A stretch of 64,000 bases of DNA from JANMDU01 sp031418715 (GCA_031418715.1 JANOJL010000049.1:62001-126000), one strand, 5' to 3'. Shown: positions 7,327-15,777, counted from the first letter of the stretch. Notes: generated from the letters alone by a model not told the origin. Numbers and translations are program-made.

Positions 7327-8862
7327 ATGGTGCAGCTTGATGCTCGTATGTTCTTTCAAGCCATCTGCGTAGGCGTCGTCTTTCTCATTCCAGCGCCTTC
7401 TGCACTGTCAACGACCGTTGGCTCTTGGCTGTTTACGGCTGGGTTCTTTGGTCTCTGGCTCTTCGCAGTGTCTCTTGATTCACCGCCAGATTGGAATCAG
7501 AAGTCTAAGGTACGCAACCGTGTTGAATTCGACTCATACGTGACGATACTCGCCCTAGGATGGATGCTCGCTTCCGTAGCAAGCTCGTTCATGGCTTTAT
7601 TTCAAGTTCAAGAAAATACGGCTTGGGCATTAGGCTGGATCAGTTCGTCACCCGAACGCCATGCGTATGCCAATTTTCGCCAACGCAATCATTTGGCGAC
7701 TTTGCTAGCTATCGGGTTGAGCGCAGCGCTTTACTTTTCTATAAAAACATCACTTCATCGGCGCTCGAGTTATTTGGGGGCGCTTTCCGTCGGTTCGGCC
7801 ATCTTACTGATGACGCTGGCGCAAGCACTGACTGCCTCTAGAACCGGAGCACTGCAGTGGGTCGCTGTACTCTCCTTCGCTGGCCTGGTGATTTTTCACT
7901 CTGGAAAAAAGCACTTGCTTTGGGTGATCAGTTTGGCAGGCGTGGGATTTATTCTTTGCGTAGCTGGGGTTGCTTGGTATGCTGAAACACCGTCTGATGC
8001 AGGAATCATCGGGCGTTTGAATGACGACAATGCAATGTCTCGCTTAGCTCTTTGGCGCAACGTGTTGGAGTTGATCGCACAAAAACCTTGGCTAGGCCAC
8101 GGTTGGTACTCCTTAGCCTATGCGCACTACAGCACGGAGTTTTCTGGCGCGCGCTTCATGGAAATGCTGGATAACGCGCATAACTTGCCTTTGCATTTGG
8201 CGGTGGAGTTGGGTGTTCCAGTGGCAGTTTTGTTTTGTGGAACGGTGGGTTGGTTGATTTGGAAGAACAAGCCTTGGGCTGAGACGCGGGCGGATCGGCA
8301 GTTAGCTTGGGGGATTTTGATGGTGATCGGGATTCATAGCTGGGTGGAATATCCGTTATGGTACGGGCCCTTTTTTATGACGACCTTGATTTGTATTGGG
8401 ATTTTGTGTGGAGATTTATGGAGAAACTGGCTGTCTTCCGTTACAAAATCTACACAGTATGCTATCAATTTAGGAATTCAAGGGTTTGCGCTGTTACTGC
8501 TGATGTGTACTGCTTTTGCTTTATTCGACTACCACCGGGTGAGCCAGATTTATTTGCAACCGGAGGAGCGCAGCTCTTGGTACGCGAATGATGCTTTGGG
8601 CGCAGCGCGTAAAAGCGTGTTGTTCAAGAGCCACGCGAAGTTTGCTGAGTTGGTGATCACGTCAATGTCTCGTGAGAATGCGCCACGTATTTTGGCGCTT
8701 TCCAGCGAACTCATTGAATGGTCGCCCGAGCCACGTGTGATTGAGAAGCTGATCGAGTCTGCGACGATGATGCAGCTCGATGATCTGGCGGTGTTTCACC
8801 TGAGGCGCTACAAAGTGGCCTATCCGCAGGCCTATGCGTTGTGGTCGCAGCGCAATATGTGA
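7327..8862 (+). CDS. PglL/Wzy-family O-oligosaccharyltransferase, copy 2
   Basis: A 511-aa paralogue of the preceding gene with the same layout: about ten membrane helices, NFRQRNHLATLLAIGLSAAL, ALTASRTGALQW, the HN motif DNAHNLPLHLAVELGVP, and HSWVEYPLWYGPFF. A copy of the dispersed repeat, in reverse orientation, encodes about residues 361-384 (RNWLSSVTKSTQYAINLG) next to a membrane helix. The last codons and stop lie in a perfect 30-bp tandem duplication. The protein diverges widely from copy 1, so the two may serve different pilins or glycans. Confidence 0.83.
   Translation: MVQLDARMFFQAICVGVVFLIPAPSALSTTVGSWLFTAGFFGLWLFAVSLDSPPDWNQKSKVRNRVEFDSYVTILALGWMLASVASSFMALFQVQENTAWALGWISSSPERHAYANFRQRNHLATLLAIGLSAALYFSIKTSLHRRSSYLGALSVGSAILLMTLAQALTASRTGALQWVAVLSFAGLVIFHSGKKHLLWVISLAGVGFILCVAGVAWYAETPSDAGIIGRLNDDNAMSRLALWRNVLELIAQKPWLGHGWYSLAYAHYSTEFSGARFMEMLDNAHNLPLHLAVELGVPVAVLFCGTVGWLIWKNKPWAETRADRQLAWGILMVIGIHSWVEYPLWYGPFFMTTLICIGILCGDLWRNWLSSVTKSTQYAINLGIQGFALLLLMCTAFALFDYHRVSQIYLQPEERSSWYANDALGAARKSVLFKSHAKFAELVITSMSRENAPRILALSSELIEWSPEPRVIEKLIESATMMQLDDLAVFHLRRYKVAYPQAYALWSQRNM
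8410..8478 (-). repeat. Dispersed element, copy in oligosaccharyltransferase 2 (antisense)
   Basis: The reverse complement reads AATTGATAGCATACTGTGTAG, then ATTTTGTAACGG and CCATAAAT. It is degenerate but complete, and is translated in the same antisense frame as the copies in purK, purL and udg. Confidence 0.7.
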
Positions 8863-8928
8863 ACTGCGCTGTGGTCGCAGCGCAATATGTGAACTGCGCT
8901 GTTGTCACGGCGCATTAGATGAGCCACG
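8841..8928. repeat. 30-bp tandem repeat spanning a stop codon
   Basis: Two perfect 30-bp units (8841-8870 and 8871-8900) start with GTGGTCGCAGCGCAATATG, and a third degenerate unit follows. The TGA stop of the upstream gene (8860-8862) lies in the first unit, so the second carries a duplicate stop. Confidence 0.9.
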
Positions 8929-9002
8929 TCGAGGGTACACCGCCATTCCAATGCTGCCTCACGATCCAATCTGACGAAGTCAATCTTTGAGATTCTTTCA
9001 GA

Positions 9003-9908
9003 TCACCAGCGCGCTTTGACCTTGTTGAAGGCGTTGGTACCGATCAAGCGGTGGGCGGCGGGTGTGGGGTAGCGGTCGTCGGCGTAGAGGTGCAGGTTGT
9101 AGTTGGTCACACCACCAGCCAAGGTGCTGCCTGTGCAGGTCAGGGCGGTTGGGGTGGAGCAGGCGGCGGCGGTGATGTTGGCGCTTGCGCCAAGCACTGT
9201 GGAGTCGAAATAGATGGTGTTGACGTAGGCTTCGTTGTCCACAAGTAAGACGCTGTTACTCACTTCTGCCAAGGCGAGCTTGATGCCATCGTTGAAGGCG
9301 CGGGTGGCGGCGGCGAGGCCCGTGGTTCGTGCGTTGGCGGTGGCGAAAGGCGTTTTTCCGACATCGGGCGCATTGGCAATCACCACATGCAGTGCGCCTG
9401 CGGCTGTGAGTCGCTTGACTTGTGCCCCCAAGGCTTTGCCTGCGAGATCGGCTGCAGTGGTTAAGGCTGGATCAGTAGCATTCGCTTGCGCAAGAGCAAC
9501 CAACTCTGCAATGCCTGCATCGATCACGAGAACATCTCTAACGCCAATCGTGTTTGCGGCTAAAAAAGCAGTGATTTGTGCAGAGATGGGGTTAACGCCT
9601 GTGTCTACGCGCGCATCGCCTGCGGCAAAGCCCAGGCCGCCGCTGCCAGAGGCGGTGATGCCCAAGCCATAGCTGGATGCCAGTTGCTGCACCCAAATAT
9701 TGAGGCTGCCGTCGTTGACGGTGTAGCGATTACCGCTTTGGCCGAGATCACTCAGGCCATCGCCAAAGCTCACGAAGCGTGTGGGCACCAAGGGCTCAAA
9801 GGTTGAGCCCGAGCCGCAGCCTGCGAGCAGGGCGGCCGCGCTGAGGGTGAAGGCCGTGGCCAGACGCAAGCTACGGGTGCGCAGGGAGGGGGAAAACGAT
9901 GCAATCAT
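9003..9908 (-). CDS. SGNH/GDSL-like lipoprotein with altered catalytic residues
   Basis: A 301-aa secreted lipoprotein: signal sequence with lipobox LLAGC (Cys31), then an SGNH-hydrolase fold. Block I reads FGDGLSDLG, with Gly at the position of the nucleophilic Ser of FGDSLSD. The C-terminal block reads DDRYPTPAAHRLIG, with Tyr where the catalytic His of DxxHP normally lies. Both substitutions are in the DNA as given, so the protein may be a non-catalytic binding relative rather than a lipase. It is a stand-alone gene, convergent with the pilin cluster. Confidence 0.8.
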   Translation of the reverse strand: MIASFSPSLRTRSLRLATAFTLSAAALLAGCGSGSTFEPLVPTRFVSFGDGLSDLGQSGNRYTVNDGSLNIWVQQLASSYGLGITASGSGGLGFAAGDARVDTGVNPISAQITAFLAANTIGVRDVLVIDAGIAELVALAQANATDPALTTAADLAGKALGAQVKRLTAAGALHVVIANAPDVGKTPFATANARTTGLAAATRAFNDGIKLALAEVSNSVLLVDNEAYVNTIYFDSTVLGASANITAAACSTPTALTCTGSTLAGGVTNYNLHLYADDRYPTPAAHRLIGTNAFNKVKARW

Positions 9909-10042
9909 GAAAACGGTCTCTCAGACAATGGGTTAACAGAGCTTATCTTAAGGCAAGCGGGATGCGAGGGGCTTGAAGGCATGGGTTTGGCAACTGAATT
10001 GGGCAGTTGTGGATGACGGGCTGTGAATGGCCGGATGAAACA

Positions 10043-11137
10043 CTACGCGGCTGCGCGTTGCAAACGATCGCGCACGCCGTCCCATGGCGCACTGTCAGGC
10101 AAAGTTTCCACCCAGATCAGTCGCACACCTTGCGCATCAAACTCGCGCAACACAGCAAACAGCTGTTGCGCGGTGGCCAACGCATCGTCAGGCATGCGGC
10201 GCAGGATGATCTGACTGGAGGCCACTTTGAGTGGACTGCGGGCATAGATGGCGATATTTTTGGCTTCTTTACCCAGCAGATCGAGCGCAGTTTGCAAGGC
10301 TTTGGCATCCATCAAGCGCAGCGTGGCATGGGGCGCGTAATGCGAGGCGAGGGTGCCTGAGGCGCGGGGAGCCTCGCCGAGCGTTGATAAATCGCGGGGA
10401 GTTGCGCCGCGCGTGGATCTTTCGCTAGGCGTGGCCTGAAGTAGTGTTGCTTTTGAAGCATTTTGAGCCTCTGGCCGTTGTAAAGTCTGTGCAGTATGCT
10501 CATCATTTGATAGCAAATTTCGCCCCATCGCATACTCAATCTGTACGCGCGTGAGCGTGCCTGGGCGCAGCAGCACGGGTGCGCCGCGCGTGCAGTCGAT
10601 GATGGTGGACTCAATGCCCACATCGCATGCGCCGCCATCGAGAGTCGGCACATCATTGCCAAACTCTGCTTTCACATGCGCTGCTGTGGTCGGGCTGACT
10701 TTGCCGAATTTGTTGGCGCTAGGCGCAGCAAGGCCATGCACACCCAGCTTCGCACATTCGCTCAACAGCTCGCGTGCGACAGGGTGTGCAGGGCAGCGCA
10801 AACCAATTGAATCTTGGCCACCTGCGCTGGCCGTTGCCACACCGGGCCAACGCGGCAAGATCACCGTGAGTGGCCCCGGCCAAAAAGCAGTCATCAGGCG
10901 CTGCGCAAAATCCGGCACGCTGGCCGAAAAACGGTTCACAGCAGACGCATCCAAAATATGCACGATCAGCGGATGATCTGCTGGCCGCCCCTTGGCAGCA
11001 AAAATTTTCGCCACAGCCGTATCGCTCGACGCATCTGCGCCCAAGCCATACACCGTCTCCGTGGGAAACGCTAGCAACTCGCCTGCGGCCAGTCTCTTTG
11101 CACCCTCAGCAACGCTTAACACAGCCGCATCCTTCAA
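10043..11137 (-). CDS. tsaC: L-threonylcarbamoyladenylate synthase (TsaC/Sua5, long form)
   Basis: Makes threonylcarbamoyl-AMP from Thr, bicarbonate and ATP for the tRNA t6A modification. A YrdC domain (FPTETVYGLGADA, KGRPADHPLIVH, RCPAHPVARELL, APSANKFGKVSPT) covers residues ~1-200, followed by a linker and a C-terminal Sua5 domain, 364 aa in total. The linker holds a dispersed-repeat copy and three 10-residue tandem repeats. The start is TTG overlapping the purK stop (TTGA), so the gene is translationally coupled to purEK. tsaB, for the same pathway, is at 25.3 kb. Confidence 0.92.
   Translation of the reverse strand: MKDAAVLSVAEGAKRLAAGELLAFPTETVYGLGADASSDTAVAKIFAAKGRPADHPLIVHILDASAVNRFSASVPDFAQRLMTAFWPGPLTVILPRWPGVATASAGGQDSIGLRCPAHPVARELLSECAKLGVHGLAAPSANKFGKVSPTTAAHVKAEFGNDVPTLDGGACDVGIESTIIDCTRGAPVLLRPGTLTRVQIEYAMGRNLLSNDEHTAQTLQRPEAQNASKATLLQATPSERSTRGATPRDLSTLGEAPRASGTLASHYAPHATLRLMDAKALQTALDLLGKEAKNIAIYARSPLKVASSQIILRRMPDDALATAQQLFAVLREFDAQGVRLIWVETLPDSAPWDGVRDRLQRAAA
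10343..10432 (-). repeat. Three 30-bp imperfect repeats in the tsaC linker
   Basis: They encode TPSERSTRGA, TPRDLSTLGE and APRASGTLAS, a Ser/Thr/Arg-rich decapeptide repeated three times just after the dispersed-repeat insert and before SHYAPHATL of the Sua5 domain. Confidence 0.7.
10450..10520 (-). repeat. Dispersed element, copy in tsaC (sense)
   Basis: On the minus strand: TTTGCTATCAAATGATGAGCA, then CTGCACAG, TTACAACGGCC and a GAGGCTCAAAATGCTT end. Translated as LLSNDEHTAQTLQRPEAQNA, in a different frame from most sense copies. Confidence 0.75.
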
Positions 11138-12357
11138 TCGGCTTCAAACAGCGATGGCGTGTATGGCAAGCCTAGCATCTGCGCCACTTCTTGCGCCATG
11201 CTGCAAGCGATCTCGGCGCTTTGCCCGGTGATGGTGATATGCCCCATCTTGCGGCCTTTGCGCGCGCCTGTTTTGCCATACAAATGAAGCGATACGCCCG
11301 GAAGCGCGAGCACTTGCGGCCAGATAGGCGCTTTCTCTTTGCCATCTGCATCAAACCAAAGATCGCCGAGCAAATTGAGCATGACGCTGGCCGCAAGCTG
11401 AACTGGCTGCGCCAGTGGCAGGCCACAAAGCGTGCGCACTTGCAGCTCAAACTGGCTCACGCTGCTGCCCTCGATGCTCCAGTGCCCGCTGTTGTGAGGG
11501 CGCGGTGCGATTTCGTTCACGCGTAGCTCGCTGGCATCGCTCATGCCACCAGCAGCGTCTTTCAATATGAAAAACTCCACGCACAGCACGCCGACATATT
11601 CCAAATGATTTGCTATTAATTTAGTAGCATTCTGCGCACATTCTATAACGGCTAAAGGCAGATTTCCTTCAAAAATCTCACTGCTGGCGAGAATGCCATC
11701 CACATGCACATTGCGCGCCACAGGCAGCATCACCGTCTGCCCATCCGCGCCCCGCGCGAGCACCACAGAGCATTCCGCAGCCAGTGGCGCAAACTGTTCC
11801 AACACACAATCGCCACCGCCCAATTGTTTGAAAGCCATGCTGGCCTGCGCCCGCGTGTTGACCTTCGCTTGACCTTTGCCGTCGTAGCCCAGCGTGGCGG
11901 TTTTGAGTAAGCCGGGGAAGCATTCGTCGGGCGCTGCGGTGATGTCATCCAGTTTTTCAATCGCCACGAAAGGCACGGGCCCTGCATGCGGGTTGCCAGA
12001 AACCTTGGCCACCATCGAGAGCATGGTTTTCTCTTCGATGCGGTTTTGCGCAATCGCCACGCAGTCTGCACTGGGCGAGACGACGCGTTGGCTGCCGAGC
12101 GTGACCATCGCTGGTGCACTCACGTTCTCAAACTCGGTCGTGATCGCCGCGCAGCGCTGCATGAGCTGCGCCAGCGCCGCTTCGTCGTCTGTGCTGCCTT
12201 GAATGTGATAGTTGGCAGTCGCGCCAGCGGGACTGATCGGGTCTTTGTCGAGTACAGCGGTGAAATAACCCATGCGCTGTGCCGCTTGCACAAACATGCG
12301 GCCGAGCTGCCCGCCGCCGAGCACGCCGAGCGTAGCGCCTGGAAGAATCGTGCTCAT
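11134..12357 (-). CDS. purK: N5-carboxyaminoimidazole ribonucleotide synthase PurK
   Basis: ATP-grasp enzyme of purine synthesis (AIR + ATP + bicarbonate to N5-CAIR). At 407 aa it is somewhat longer than E. coli PurK (355 aa). Visible marks are GVLGGGQLGRMFVQAAQRMGY at the N terminus (abridged motif GGGQLGRM), GYDGKGQ, and RPHNSGHWS near the C terminus. A dispersed repeat supplies residues ~227-249 (NLPLAVIECAQNATKLIANH). The ATG overlaps the purE stop (ATGA), and tsaC overlaps its own stop, giving a tight purE-purK-tsaC operon. Confidence 0.96.
   Translation of the reverse strand: MSTILPGATLGVLGGGQLGRMFVQAAQRMGYFTAVLDKDPISPAGATANYHIQGSTDDEAALAQLMQRCAAITTEFENVSAPAMVTLGSQRVVSPSADCVAIAQNRIEEKTMLSMVAKVSGNPHAGPVPFVAIEKLDDITAAPDECFPGLLKTATLGYDGKGQAKVNTRAQASMAFKQLGGGDCVLEQFAPLAAECSVVLARGADGQTVMLPVARNVHVDGILASSEIFEGNLPLAVIECAQNATKLIANHLEYVGVLCVEFFILKDAAGGMSDASELRVNEIAPRPHNSGHWSIEGSSVSQFELQVRTLCGLPLAQPVQLAASVMLNLLGDLWFDADGKEKAPIWPQVLALPGVSLHLYGKTGARKGRKMGHITITGQSAEIACSMAQEVAQMLGLPYTPSLFEAD
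11609..11676 (+). repeat. Dispersed element, copy in purK (antisense)
   Basis: Near-consensus: TTTGCTATTAATTTAGTAGCA, CTGCGCACATTCTATAACGGC, TTCAAAAAT (each part listed separately). Read by purK as NLPLAVIECAQNATKLIANH. Confidence 0.92.
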
Positions 12358-12845
12358 AAGCCCACCTTCATCTCAGTGGCCGCTTTGGTCTGCGCCGCAC
12401 GAAAGTCGTTCAATTTCTGCGCCAAAGCCGCATCATGCAAAGCCAGTATCGCCACCGCAAACAGTGCCGCATTGGCTGCACCCGCCGCGCCAATCGCAAA
12501 TGTCGCCACCGGAATGCCTTTGGGCATCTGCACGATGCTGTGCAACGAATCCACGCCCTGCAAATGCTTGGAAGCCACAGGAACGCCCAGCACGGGCACG
12601 GTGGTTTTTGCAGCCAGCATGCCCGGCAAATGCGCCGCTCCGCCTGCGCCAGCGATGATGGCTTGTAGCCCGTGTGCCAGGGCTGAAGAGGCGTATTCAA
12701 ACATCGCATCAGGCATCCGATGCGCCGAGACCACGCGACATTCATGAGAAATGCCAAAATCGGCGAGAATCTGCGCTGCGTGTTGCATCGTCTCCCAGTC
12801 TGAACTGGAGCCCATCACCACACCGATTTGAATGTTTGCTTGCAT
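12354..12845 (-). CDS. purE: N5-carboxyaminoimidazole ribonucleotide mutase PurE
   Basis: Converts N5-CAIR to CAIR. With the start at 12845 (MQANIQIG) the protein is 163 aa, normal for class I PurE; an ATG 21 bp upstream is possible but less likely. Conserved motifs GVVMGSSSDWETM (phosphate loop with active-site Ser/Asp), SAHRMP, GAGGAAHLPGM and GVPVASK are present. Its stop overlaps the purK start. The thioredoxin gene cnoX starts 63 bp away on the other strand. Confidence 0.97.
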   Translation of the reverse strand: MQANIQIGVVMGSSSDWETMQHAAQILADFGISHECRVVSAHRMPDAMFEYASSALAHGLQAIIAGAGGAAHLPGMLAAKTTVPVLGVPVASKHLQGVDSLHSIVQMPKGIPVATFAIGAAGAANAALFAVAILALHDAALAQKLNDFRAAQTKAATEMKVGL

Positions 12846-12908
12846 CCCTTGGATTGTAAGCAGCAAGCCCCATATCTTTGTATACCCACTAAAAGAGCCT
12901 GAGATTCC

Positions 12909-13820
12909 ATGATTGACGCAAGCATCGCCAACTTTGAGACGGAAGTCGTCGAAGCATCCAAGAGCACCCCCGTGTTGCTCGATTTCTGGGCGCCATGGTG
13001 TGGCCCCTGCAAAACCATTGGTCCGATGTTGGAGAAGCTTGAAACCGAGTTCGCAGGTCGCTTCAAACTCGTCAAAATCAACTCCGAAGACGAGCAGCAG
13101 CTCTCCGCTGCTTTCGGCATCCGCAGCATCCCCACCTGCATTTTGATGATCAATGGCCAGCCGGTCGACGGCTTCATGGGCGCCTTGCCTGAGAGCCAGA
13201 TCAAAGCCTTTTTAGACAAACATTTGCCGCCAGCAGAAGAGGTCGCTGAGCCAGAGCTTGAACTAGAGCCCGAGCCCGCCACCGATGACGAGCGCCTCGC
13301 CGCTTTGAAAGCCGCGATGGATCTGGCGCCCGATGATGACAACGCCCGCTTTGCCTATTTGCAAGCCACCCTGCTGGTGGGTGACACACCAGCGGCCATG
13401 GCCGCCTTCGCACATGCAGCGCCCAAGGTGAGCGTGGTGCGTCGATTTGAAAGCGTTCAGATACTTTTGAATGCTATTAATTCAATAGCTGATGACGCTG
13501 ATTTAATAAAGGCAAAAGCCTTACTTGACCAAAAAATCGCAACCAACAAACGTGATTTTTTAGCACGCTTTGCCTATGCCCAAATTCTGATTTTCTACGG
13601 TCATTACACGGCTGCGATGGACGAGTTGCTAGAAATTCTCATGCGTGACAAGGCCTGGGACAAAGAAGGCGGCGAAGAAGGCAAAGCCCGCAAACTCTAC
13701 ATCGCCGTGCTCGATCTGATCGAATTGCCCAAACCCAAAGTAGCCGATGGCCAAGTGCCCCCGGAAGATGCCACCGTGGCCAGCTACCGCAGGCGCTTGA
13801 GCTCGGTGATCTTGAGCTGA
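12909..13820 (+). CDS. cnoX: CnoX/YbbN, thioredoxin-like co-chaperone with TPR tail
   Basis: A 303-aa protein with an N-terminal thioredoxin domain (FWAPWCGPCKTIGPML, Cys31 and Cys34) and a C-terminal TPR region, the layout of YbbN/CnoX, which protects proteins from oxidative aggregation and hands them to GroEL. E. coli CnoX lacks the full CxxC; this one keeps WCGPC and could be redox-active. A dispersed repeat encodes residues ~188-210 (NAINSIADDADLIKAKALL) between TPR helices, fitting the helical context. Divergent from purE. Confidence 0.9.
   Translation: MIDASIANFETEVVEASKSTPVLLDFWAPWCGPCKTIGPMLEKLETEFAGRFKLVKINSEDEQQLSAAFGIRSIPTCILMINGQPVDGFMGALPESQIKAFLDKHLPPAEEVAEPELELEPEPATDDERLAALKAAMDLAPDDDNARFAYLQATLLVGDTPAAMAAFAHAAPKVSVVRRFESVQILLNAINSIADDADLIKAKALLDQKIATNKRDFLARFAYAQILIFYGHYTAAMDELLEILMRDKAWDKEGGEEGKARKLYIAVLDLIELPKPKVADGQVPPEDATVASYRRRLSSVILS
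13470..13536 (+). repeat. Dispersed element, copy in cnoX (sense)
   Basis: Contains the palindrome GCTATTAATTCAATAGC, then GACGCTGATTTAATAAAGGC and a TTGACCAAAAAAT end. Common sense frame. Confidence 0.85.
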
Positions 13821-13995
13821 TCGGTTGAGCAGATCAAGCGTTGATGAAGGCGAAGGGCGGCGTGCAGTGCGTCAACCGGAAGTGTTGCTCCACCGCGCGG
13901 CTTCGCCAACTTTGTCACACACAGCGATAGCCCTGTCTTCCGCTCAAGCTAGCGAAGCGTTACATTGGCATCATCCAACCTTTGAGGAGATTCCT

Positions 13996-14655
13996 ATGAA
14001 GCATTCACGTTCCCTTTCCCTGAACCTGATCTTGGCCGCTTTGCTGGCCAGCGCCACCTTCGGCCTGCAAGCGCAGACCGCCACGACTGCGCCCTTGACA
14101 CCAGCGCAAGTCAAAGCGCAGCAAGATTTGGCGGCGGCGCAAGCTGCGGCTGACAAGGCCAACAAAGAGGCTGCTGATGCGCAAGCCAAGGCGAAAGCTG
14201 CGCAAGATGCTGCTAAGGCAGCCCAAGATGCCGCAAACGCCAAGGCTGCTCAGCAAGTCACGGCGGCGCAGGCGGCGCAAACCGAGAAAGCTCGCCTTGC
14301 GCAAGTGGCCGCGTTGTGCGACACCTGCGGCATCGTGACGGGCGTGCGCAGCGAAAAGCGCAAAGGTAAGGGCGGCGCGGTCGGCATCATCGGCGGTGCG
14401 GTTGTCGGCGGCGTGCTGGGCAATCAAGTCGGCAAAGGCGATGGCAACAAAATCGCCACAGTGGGCGGTGCGGTCGGCGGTGCGGTCTTGGGCAATGAAA
14501 TCCAAAAGCGCATGAACCGTAAAACGATTCACATCACCACCATTCAACTGAAAGATGGCGGCACCCGCAGCTATGAATCGGAAGCCGCGCCGACATGGGC
14601 TGTGGGTAACAGTGTGAAGCTGGATTCAGCAGCGAATACGGTGGTGAAGCTTTGA
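13996..14655 (+). CDS. Glycine-zipper 2TM outer-membrane/periplasmic protein, copy 1
   Basis: A 219-aa exported protein: signal peptide to ALA/QAQ (~residue 26), an Ala/Lys/Gln-rich helical, probably coiled-coil segment at ~35-100, a CDTCGIV motif at ~106, then a glycine-zipper pair (GGAVGIIGGAVVGGVLGNQ and AVGGAVLGNEIQKRM) and a small C-terminal domain. The start at 13996 follows TTTGAGGAG; the open frame upstream lacks one. The glycine zipper resembles SlyB/Rickettsia 17-kDa antigen proteins, but there is no lipobox. Convergent with a paralogue at 14808-15524. Confidence 0.82.
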   Translation: MKHSRSLSLNLILAALLASATFGLQAQTATTAPLTPAQVKAQQDLAAAQAAADKANKEAADAQAKAKAAQDAAKAAQDAANAKAAQQVTAAQAAQTEKARLAQVAALCDTCGIVTGVRSEKRKGKGGAVGIIGGAVVGGVLGNQVGKGDGNKIATVGGAVGGAVLGNEIQKRMNRKTIHITTIQLKDGGTRSYESEAAPTWAVGNSVKLDSAANTVVKL

Positions 14656-14679
14656 TTTGACGGCTTCTCGTTTGTTAAA

Positions 14680-14706
14680 AGCCAGAGTTTTGCTCTGGCT
14701 TTTTTG
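14680..14706 (+). terminator. Rho-independent terminator after glycine-zipper gene 1
   Basis: AGCCAGAG-TTTT-GCTCTGGCT followed by TTTTTT, 25 bp after the stop. Confidence 0.9.
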
Positions 14707-14733
14707 TGGGTGCCATGCTGCCTTTATCCGGCA

Positions 14734-14802
14734 TTTACTATTGTTTTAATAGCATTCGGTGCACGTTCTGTAACAGGTAATGGCCTGAAATGCTTGAAAA
14801 CA
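14734..14802 (+). repeat. Dispersed element, intergenic copy between convergent glycine-zipper genes
   Basis: Degenerate copy: ACTATTGTTTTAATAGCATTC, GTGCACGTTCTGTAACAGG, GGCCTGAAATGCTTGAAAA. It lies between the terminator and the stop of the convergent gene. Confidence 0.75.
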
Positions 14803-14807
14803 CTCTA

Positions 14808-15524
14808 TCAAGCTGGCCGTAGCACATTCCCATCCACCGTCACTTTGCTGCCCACCATGGGCGAGCTGCTTTGTTCAACGCTGCGGCTGGAGCCGTCTTC
14901 CATGCGCACTCGCACGCTGTAGACCGTGGTTTTCTTCATGTTTTTCTCGATAGCATTGCCAGCCCAGCCGCCGCCAATGGCGCCGAGTACGGTGGCAGCA
15001 GTGCGGCCATTGCCTTTGCCAACTTGGTTGCCCACCACACCGCCGAGCACGCCGCCTGCCACCACGCCAACGCCAGAGCCTTGGCCTTCGCGCGTGATGG
15101 GGTTGACGGCTTCGATGGTGCCGCAAGAAGTGCAAATCGCTTTGGCTGCAGCTTGCACGACCACTGGGGCGCGCTCGGCGCTCGTAGGCGCAGGTGTCGA
15201 TGTGGGTGTTTGTGGTGATTGTTTTGCTACTGGTTTAGGAGCATTCTGTGCAGGTTTTATAACGCCTACAGGCTCTTTTCCTTCAAATTTCTCGGTGATC
15301 ATCGGCGCTGCGGAAGGCGGCATGAGCGTGGTGGGCAGGGCCGCTTGCGCAGAAGACAGCGGGATGGAGGCTTGCGCTAATGACACGGGGCGTTGGTTCA
15401 CATGCACCAGGGTAGCTCCCATGGCGAGCACGCATGCGCCGAGTACGCCAACGGCAATCCATAGCGGTTTGGTGGAAGCAAGCGGTGCGCTTGAGAGAAC
15501 AGGGAATGAAAGAGGGGTGTGCAT
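14808..15524 (-). CDS. Glycine-zipper 2TM protein, copy 2 (membrane-anchored)
   Basis: A 238-aa paralogue with an N-terminal membrane anchor (LWIAVGVLGACVLAMGATLV, residues 21-40), a Pro/Ala/Thr-rich linker, the CTSCGTIEAV motif, and a glycine zipper (GVVAGGVLGGVVGNQVGKG and GAIGGGWAGNAIEKNMKK). The C-terminal ~110 residues resemble copy 1, including a V/SVRMEDGS strand pair. A dispersed repeat makes up part of the linker (EKFEGKEPVGVIKPAQNAPK). Function unknown; the shared CxxCG motif suggests a common partner or metal. Confidence 0.8.
   Translation of the reverse strand: MHTPLSFPVLSSAPLASTKPLWIAVGVLGACVLAMGATLVHVNQRPVSLAQASIPLSSAQAALPTTLMPPSAAPMITEKFEGKEPVGVIKPAQNAPKPVAKQSPQTPTSTPAPTSAERAPVVVQAAAKAICTSCGTIEAVNPITREGQGSGVGVVAGGVLGGVVGNQVGKGNGRTAATVLGAIGGGWAGNAIEKNMKKTTVYSVRVRMEDGSSRSVEQSSSPMVGSKVTVDGNVLRPA
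15223..15290 (+). repeat. Dispersed element, copy in glycine-zipper gene 2 (antisense)
   Basis: TTTGCTACTGGTTTAGGAGCA, TGTGCAGG, TTTTATAACGCC and a CCTTCAAATTT end; translated in the common antisense frame. Confidence 0.82.
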
Positions 15525-15777
15525 GTTAGAGCCTCGTTGTTGAGATACCCATTGAACGCCTCAACGCAGAGCGCGGCAGACGCTTAAAATCAAACAAGCG
15601 TGTCTGAAATGTAAGTGTCGTGGCCAAAGGCTGACCAAACTATGCCGATAGTGCTGCAACAAGCGGCTCGATCACAGTGTGCGAAAAACAGGCCGAGATA
15701 TGTTTTGCTGGCCGTGCATTTTTTGAGCGTGCTCTTGTTATCGGCCGCAGGCTGCTGAAGCCCGCAGCGGAATTTTC

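Noticed and set aside
15525..15777. A small gene between the glycine-zipper 2 and apt genes
   Set aside because: No frame with a credible start or similarity; treated as intergenic.
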